Shown: positions 57,570 through 64,000 of the stretch, piece after piece
Layout: the number at the start of each line of letters is the position of its first letter
Position numbering within the stretch: the first letter of the stretch is position 1
Assembly (NCBI GenBank): GCA_037974965.1
Contig: JBBPFI010000002.1
Coordinates: 1,798,001 to 1,862,000 of the forward strand
Origin: Dacryopinax spathularia
Lineage: Eukaryota; Basidiomycota; Dacrymycetes; Dacrymycetales; Dacrymycetaceae
Length of the DNA stretch: 64,000 nt
Reading direction: 5' to 3'
Translations under genes and position numbers: made by a program
Notes under the pieces: model-generated
Databases searched by the model: none
Seen by the model: only the letters and a program-made list of their open reading frames with translations
What the model was told of the DNA's origin: nothing

Positions 57570-58989
57570 GTGTCCGTCGAGATTGGGCATAAGATAGCGC
57601 GGGGCGTGGGGTGTTGATCAAGAGATGCGATAGACTGTCAGACTAGTAACTGTGCGTAGACCTGGACTTGGATGGAGGTGTGTGTGTGTGATCGCAGCGA
57701 AGTGAATCGTGCAATCCTAGACAGGGAAGAGGAGAGTAGACCTAGTGTGTGTGTGTAGATGGATAGGCTGTATGTCCCCCTGTTGAGATGGTCGTATAGG
57801 GACGAGGGGTACTCGAACAGTGCGCGCAGGTGGGTCGTCGTTGTATGGATGGGTGGGTGTGATGGCACTCGGTGTAGCTGTGGTCAGGGACTGCCGGATA
57901 GGGGTCGAACACGCCTTACGACGCACTGGAACCGCAGCCAGCCGATACACGCACGCTCGGTTGGGGGGAAACGAGCGATGTCACGGCGCCGGAACACGTG
58001 TCACAACGGATGACCCAGGCTTGTCTTACAGGCTCACTTGGACGATGACTTAGGAGGACCACCTCCTGATGACTGGCTTCAACTTCATCCTATTGCATGC
58101 CTCGTCAATACACTACGACTACTACCGTAGCAGCGACAATGGGATGGGGAAGGAGAGCGTATCTGGTGGAGTGTACAGGGTCTCGGGCTCGTCATGACTC
58201 GGATTCGATTCGATAAGATGGCACATCACTTCTCCCCCACATGACGCATCGCATCCCATCCATTCCACCCATCATCTGCGTTCGCTGATAGATAGAGTGA
58301 CGAACAATGAACCGCCATACCCGCCCATCTACGAGAACCTTCTAAGATGTGATGGGGTTGGGAGGGTTCAGAGCGGCTCTTGGGCGGATTATGTCCCTCG
58401 CGTTTAATACAGACGGGGGATGTAGCTGGTGGTCCTGACTGGGCTAATCCCGAGTAGGAGTTGTTCCGGTCTCTATCACCGCCTGCGGAGGTGCCAAGCG
58501 AACGCACTCAATCAACCAGTCACCTGATCATGACAGCTTCAAGGCGAGAACCCTGACCTCCTCCTCCTCCTTCCTTCTCCTTCCTTGTGCGACCGCCTTC
58601 TCAGCGATCGACCAGCGGACGGGAAACGCCCTCCCCACCGCATGTAGCCCATCCTGATCGGGCTGCGCGAGTCCTCTTTCCTGGAGTGCGCAAACCGCGG
58701 CGACTGACATCATACAACTCTGACGATCTGGGAAGGGGTGCCAGCTGGCATCGAAGTCATCATTGCAGTGGGCGTTCTATTTTCTAAGACTAGTACTTCG
58801 CTCGGAAGAAGGCAGCAGGGAATGAAAGCCCGTTCCTATCTGCTCCGAGTCCTCCACCAGGCTACGACCTACTTCTTGTCCGCTTCAGCTTGTGCTCATC
58901 TTTGTCTCAAAAGTTTGCACACAACCTACACCGCCTGCGCGCACTGAGCTCTGAAATTTGCACTGCTACGCAGGGAAAAACTCTGAATA
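57570..58989. other. Divergent intergenic region; GT-rich microsatellite near 57680-57760
   Basis: Two short (GT)n tracts occur near 57680 and 57750. No gene is supported up to the oxidase ATG at 58990. It probably contains both promoters. Confidence 0.5.
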
Positions 58990-61044
58990 ATGCCTGCCGA
59001 CATCTTCACCCTCTTCGCGCGAGACCAGATCCTGATCCCCTCCGACGGCCAAGCATACGAGACCGCCCTTCTCCGGTGGAGCGAGACCGCCATCCGACGC
59101 GCGGCGTACGTCGTCTACCCTAACAACTCTTCCGACGTCTCCAAGGCCGTACGTCCTCTCCCCTCTCCCCTCTTCCCATCTCTTCTCCGGCTTCGTCTCC
59201 GACTGACTGACTCATTCGGTGATTGGGGGGATAGATCAAGTATGCAGTGGAGAATAAATTGGACCTAGCGATCAAATGCGGCGGCCATTCCTGTTCCGGC
59301 GCGTCCTCCTCCTCCGGCGGGCTAGTAATAGACCTAGGGCGGATGAACGCATGCACCGTCGATCTCCCAAACAAGACGATAAAGGTGGGCGGAGGGGCGC
59401 TCTGGGCGGAAGTGGATGCCGAGGCTGCGAAATGGGGGATGGCTACGGTGGGGGGGACGGTTAATCATACCGGTTTGTCCATTTTTCCTTTTTATGCGTT
59501 CTGCGAATTGTGAATTGTGATTTGTGATTTGTGGGGCTGGAGGGGGGCTGATTGGTGTGCGGTAGGCGTTGGGGGACTGATCACGGGTGGAGGGTATGGC
59601 TGGCTTACGCCACGGTATGGGCTTGTGATCGATATACTACTCGAGGCGGAGGTGGTTACTACCAACGGGGAGATCTTGACGTGTAACGAGATGGAGAACA
59701 CTGATCTCTTCTGGGGTATTCGGGGTAAGACTCCCTTTCGTCATCTTGGAGACTGGACCGTTTTATTGAACGTAGTGTGATGATACACAGGCGCCGGGTC
59801 AAACTTCGGCCCGGTAACATCCTTCACACTCAAGCTCTTCCCGCAGCCCAACCCTATCTGGTCCGGTCTCGTACGTCCTCCCCCCCTTCCCTCCCGTCCT
59901 CCTCTCCTCCTCTCCTTCTCTCCTTCTCGTACAAGCTGAGACGTTCGGCAGCTCGTCTACTCCCCGAGCAAGCTCAGACAACTGTTTGAAGCCGTCGCGG
60001 AGTTTACGAAGCGTCCCTCGCCAGATGCGAGCATGATGGTTCATATGGCTTGTCCTCCACCTGCATATATCGTACGCTTGCTCTCACCCCTCCTCTCGCT
60101 GTGCCCTGGCTGATGAAGAGTAGCCAATGTTGGTCGTGACGCCCTTCTTCAATGGGAGTGAAGAAGACGGCCGAAAACACTTTGGGAATATATTGGCTGT
60201 GGGGCCGGAGAAGGACATGACACGGTCGATGCCCTACTCCGAAGTCAACGCTTTGCACGTACGTCCCCCTTCCCCTTTCTCCCCCGCACTCGCACTTGGA
60301 CCAGTGACTTACGAGCGGGAAAAGAACCCAATAGCCTCGCATGGCGATCGAAAGCTGTTCAAGTCCACCGCCTTTACGAGCGTAAACCCAGATCGGATGG
60401 AACATCTTTTTCAGGAGTTCGTCAAGCTCACAGACGAGCTACCTGATGCCCGCCTGTACGTCTCCCTTCCTTCTCCCTTCTCACTCTCCTCTTGGAGGAA
60501 ATTGGAAGCTAATGGATTGGGTTGGGATGGTGTAGAGGATCGATAATCGTTGAGCTGCACCCGTTTGATAAGGTCGTCAGCGTTCCTATTCCCGCGACGG
60601 CGTTCGCGAACAGGGGGAGGTGGTATAATTTGACGTGTGCGCTGAGGTGGAAAGACCCCAAACTCGACAAACGGGTACGTGCCCCGTTCTTCCCCTTCCC
60701 ATTTTTCGTGAAATGTAGAGCTGCGTGGCTGATTGTGGTGAATACGGGAGTAGTTGAGACAATGGTCGAGCGAGCAGGTCGATTATATCCGGCAGGCCGA
60801 AGCACAGGAACAAGGCACGCAATTCATAGGTCGGAGAGGCGTACGTCCTCCACTTTCCCTCCCCTCCCCTCCGGACGATGAGCTGACATACAGTGTGATG
60901 TAGTACGGCAACTACGGCCTGGGTGACGAGAAGATCCGCGAGGTATTTGGGGAGAACTTTGAGCGGTTGCAGGCTCTGAAGGGGCGGTATGACCCGGACA
61001 ATGTGTTCCATAAGTGGTTTGCTATCCCGCCCAAGACATCATGA
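58990..61044 (+). CDS. FAD-linked oxidase, berberine-bridge-like
   Basis: A flavoprotein oxidase of the PCMH/BBE group, which oxidises sugars or small alcohols. ATG 58990 ([18 protein letters not shown]). About nine introns. FAD-binding marks: [29 protein letters not shown] with the His that usually carries flavin, [14 protein letters not shown], and the second loop [20 protein letters not shown], where the usual bicovalent Cys is replaced, suggesting single attachment. Then [37 protein letters not shown], and the C-terminal BBE part [20 protein letters not shown] with [14 protein letters not shown]. The stop is at 61044. No secretion signal is visible. The substrate is unknown. Confidence 0.88.
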
Positions 61045-61503
61045 GGCGTCAGAAGAGCCTATATAGCGTGACTTCGAGGCATGACAGGTAGTACAAGCGA
61101 GAACACTCATGCGAGTACATCATGGACATTTCTCCGCCCTGAGCGTAAAGAACGGATCTGACCTTCGCCTGAACAGTCGCATGGACATTACATTACGCGG
61201 TGGTGTGGCGCCCAGACATAAGTGATAGACAAAAAGAACCGGAATTAAGGCTGCTTACGCTGTAAGCTCATGGCATTACCAAGATTGTGTGGGAAGCGGC
61301 CCTCTCATATCTAACACAACTATCTTAAGAGTAAACCAAACGGTGCTGGGGTATTTTTTCCTTATATTCAAGGATTTGGCTGAGTAGCAAAGTTCAGGAA
61401 ATAGCATATCAGATGTAAGTAAGAAGGCTTGGGAGGGCGCGGTCGAACCGAGACATCGGCTTGTGACAGTGATCGTCAGTCAGGGATCACAATCATGACA
61501 TGT
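61045..61503. other. Intergenic, becoming AT-richer; nothing recognised
   Basis: The sequence between the oxidase stop and the foldback element shows no domain-bearing frame or RNA-like structure. Confidence 0.45.
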
Positions 61504-61513
61504 TCCTTGGGAT

Positions 61514-62016
61514 GAGATATCTTCCAGATTAGCATCGCGCGCGACCGTTTCGCCTACAATAGCCTACTTTCAGGGTTCTTCTACAATAGCACTCGGCAAG
61601 GTCGAGTATTACTCATAACATGCTTCCGAAACGGACAATTGATTATCGGATCCCAGTAAACCCAGTAAACAAAGGATATAGAAAATTATGTGGATTCGCT
61701 CAGCAGAATTTCAGTGTACCAGGCGAAATACATAATTCAAATTCAACATGTTTTTAGAGAATTCTCTAATGTTTGCATATCACGTTTAATGGCAAACAAT
61801 TGCTGAGGCTCTGACAGTTTGGTTGTAGGTATAATACAATTATGGCTTGTTTGCTCGGTTAAATAGACTCTTATGATCAAATTATGGCTTGCGCTTGTAT
61901 CCGGAAGCATGTTATGAGTAATACTCGACTTTGCCGAGTGCTATTGTAGAAGAACCCTGAAAGTAGGCTATTGTAGGCGAAACGGTCGCGCGCAATGCTA
62001 ATCTGGAAGATATCTC
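61514..62016. mobile_element. Non-autonomous foldback/MITE-like DNA element with 10-bp target duplication
   Basis: Terminal inverted repeats of 115 bp (61514-61628 and 61902-62016), starting GAGATATCTTCCAGATTAGC, with two mismatches. They enclose a 273-bp AT-rich core without an open frame. Direct repeats TCCTTGGGAT lie immediately outside (61504-61513 and 62017-62026) and are a good 10-bp target-site duplication. A 9-11 bp duplication with long inverted repeats points to the Mutator-like superfamily. High similarity of the arms suggests fairly recent insertion. It is unrelated to the Plavaka ends. Confidence 0.85.
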
Positions 62017-62026
62017 TCCTTGGGAT

Positions 62027-62214
62027 CGACGTCCTTCAGGTTTTGCGACTTCGACAACGCAGACGACGATCGCAACGAGCAGGTGTAGAGGACTAATACA
62101 TGCTACTGGTCAGAAAGAACCCGAAAGCCCATGTCCGAAGGTGAATAGGATCGCATTCTTACATCAGGAAAAACCCTGGGCGGCAACCCTACTTAGTGGG
62201 GTATGCCGCTTCAG
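62027..62214. other. Short spacer; nothing recognised
   Basis: No coding or RNA signal seen between the foldback element and the hairpin. Confidence 0.4.
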
Positions 62215-62263
62215 GCGCGCGGGAGGTAACACCATGCGTTACCTCCCGTTACCTCCCGCGCGC
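62215..62263. repeat. Perfect 16-bp-arm hairpin containing the CGTTACC motif
   Basis: Arms GCGCGCGGGAGGTAAC (62215-62230) and GTTACCTCCCGCGCGC (62248-62263) enclose a 17-nt loop that holds a further CGTTACCTCCC copy. It lies about 140 bp beyond the 3' end of the JmjC-like gene. It could be a transcript-end hairpin or a protein-binding site. Confidence 0.8.
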
Positions 62264-62399
62264 TGCCGCCCCGGACACTTTCGTAGTTATTAGTTACACG
62301 AATTGTATTATGGTAGCTACTTCCTAATGAAAAAAAATTATGAACAAATTCAATTTTTGTTTGAGAGGGGGAAAAGAAATTTGCTGGAAACGAGTTAAG

Positions 62400-64000
62400 C
62401 TAACACCAGTGCTGGTGTAACACCAGTGCTGGTGTATCCGCAAAGTCGTCTGGCGAGTCGGCCCGGTTGAGGGCAATGAAAGCCGTTACCCCCGCTTTAT
62501 ACTCGTGCAGCCAGCGGCGCTCCATCCGATCCTTGACCACCCGCAACCAGCCGTTTACATCTTCCAGGAGCTCTTCTCCACGCTTAACGCTTCGGGGACC
62601 GGGTTCACTTAATGCGATTTGCCGTCTCTCGGTTTCCAGAAGGCGTTTCGAAGCCCCCCAGAATCGCAAGTCGTAGAAGCGCCAGGTAACGTGTACTGAC
62701 GCTTCGAAAGTCAGTACACAATGAATCAGCCCGGGAGGCATGATCCATGAACCGTTACGTCGGTCAGGCGTTACCAGCACGTGCTGGAGATCTTCCAGGT
62801 AACGCAGCACGAGGCTGCTCAGTGCTGGCTCGCGTCCGGATGGTTGGAAGTGCGCCATGATGCGCATGTTGCGAGGTGTAGGGGGAGCCATCAGCCAGAG
62901 CTTGCGAGGACCTCTTCCCCCGGTAGAGTCCAAATGGATGACGCCATAGAGGGCTGACCAGCCATCCCGATGGCAGTCGCTAACGCCTCCAGCCGGGAAA
63001 TGATGGGCATAGACATGCACCGTGTGGTTGGGGCCAAGGTCCTCATACGAACCCGTTACCTCGCGCCAATCCTTCGTATAGTCCTCCGGGAGGCGATATT
63101 GGACTCGACCGAGTCCATGAGGCTTGGAAGGCACGTCGGTAACGCCTAACCAATCGATAGGGCTGGCCGGATTATAGCCCTCTGCATGGACGAGCATCGA
63201 AGCCATGATGTACGACGCTCCATGGGTAACGGCTTCGCCCGTGGCCAAGTTGACTCCGGGCAGGTTGATTCCTCGGTAGCGGCGGAGGTCGTCGATCGCC
63301 AGTGTCAGATCGCCTCCATACACTCGTCCCGGACAGCCGATATATGGCGTTTCCGGCCCCGTTGGACCGAATGTTGGGATGGCGTAGGGTAACGCCATCA
63401 GCTCCTCCAGGATTTGCTTCCCCTCGACGACGCAGGTCGCCAGCATGTTGAAGCGCCTCGTCCATTCCTCGTGGAGAGGGATCAGCCAGGCGTTACCCAC
63501 CGCCGTGGCGTTGGCTTGCAGCTCGTCCAGCGTGAGATTGAGGGTGGGCGGCGCGGTGAACAAGAGACGAGTCGTCTCATCCTCGATGAGCGGGTCGAGA
63601 TCGATCGGTTCCGGCGTGGAAGCCGGGTTACCATCTTGGAGCGGCTGAGCAGGCGGTGTGGGTTGGCGGACAGGGCTCCCAAGCTCAGGCGAAGGCCGAT
63701 ATTCATCAGCGTTACCCGGCAGATCGACGTCCATGAGGGTGTCGTCCATGGCGCCCTGACCCCATCCAACCTCCTCCAGTATGTTCATATCGATGTCCTC
63801 AGCCGTACTTGTGGGCTGAAGACGGGCGGCAGTACGCGTTACCGAAGGTGGGGGGGACGCTTCAGTCGTAATGTTGCTCCGGCCAGACCGCTTGATGATC
63901 ACCTTGAGCGGATTATGTTCTTCTATAGAGTAAACGTTAGTCACTATGCCTATGTCTGAAAAGCCAACCACAGCTTACCTCGCACGATCGTAAACTTCTC
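62400..64000 (-). CDS. JmjC-like 2-oxoglutarate/Fe(II) dioxygenase (5' end beyond the window)
   Basis: A long exon (62400-63922) joins through a 56-nt intron (63923-63978; donor GTAAGC, branch GACTAAC, acceptor CTATAG) to an upstream exon reading EKFTIVREEHNPLKVII, which leaves the window. The last 250 residues look like a JmjC cupin: NHTVHVYAHHFPAGGVSDCH followed by RDGWSALYGVIHLD (metal-binding H-x-D), RKLWLMAPPTP (the usual K-W-x-L-x-PP strand), and IMPPGLIHCVLTFEASVHVT with WRFYD (distal His). The N-terminal 200 residues are Pro/acid-rich with no known domain. The target, histone or other, is unknown. The exon contains eleven copies of the heptamer CGTTACC/GGTAACG, far above chance. Confidence 0.65.
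62402..62434. repeat. Tandem pair of short palindromic units at the JmjC gene stop
   Basis: The unit AACACCAGTGCTGGTGT occurs twice in direct succession; each has 7-bp inverted arms (ACACCAG/CTGGTGT). On the minus strand the two copies are read in different frames and supply the last residues and stop of the protein. Confidence 0.85.

Noticed and set aside
62215-62436. CRISPR-like repeat structure near the JmjC-like gene
   Set aside because: Repeats are few, of unequal spacing and palindromic; the genome is eukaryotic.

Overview
The window looks like nuclear DNA of a filamentous basidiomycete, most likely Agaricomycotina. Genes are GC-rich and cut by many 45-60 nt GT-AG introns. A Plavaka-type (CACTA/EnSpm) transposase and two genes resembling the DUF6532 family are present. 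The species cannot be named from the sequence alone.

Left host block (1-3547): 5' part of a ubiquitin C-terminal hydrolase gene and an RTA1-like membrane protein, both on the minus strand.

Accessory block (about 3548-36132): its edges carry inverted 17-bp sequences matching at 15 of 17 positions, followed by short related repeats. Near the right edge is a long Plavaka transposase gene. The rest looks like cargo: two DUF6532-type genes; a 4-kb nearly identical inverted repeat (10442-14542 and 25060-29042) whose arms each carry a complete Rad9-like checkpoint clamp gene; a divergently transcribed PIF1-type helicase, whole on the left and cut off on the right by the repeat edge; and three unfamiliar multi-exon genes in the loop between the arms. 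I read this as one giant or composite Plavaka-type element of about 32.6 kb with replication and repair cargo. The ends are inferred, not proven.

Right host block (36133-61044): Fet3-type ferroxidase, RING/IBR protein, NAD(P)-binding protein, DNA primase small subunit, eIF2 alpha, leucyl aminopeptidase, MFS sugar transporter, BCAS3-type WD40 protein and an FAD-linked oxidase. These are ordinary housekeeping and metabolic genes with no obvious shared pathway.

Right edge (61045-64000): a 503-bp foldback element with 115-bp terminal inverted repeats and a 10-bp target duplication, then a JmjC-like dioxygenase gene running off the window. That gene and its 3' flank carry a striking cluster of the heptamer CGTTACC/GGTAACG, used in all three reading frames. 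No retroelement, CRISPR array, rRNA or convincing tRNA was seen.
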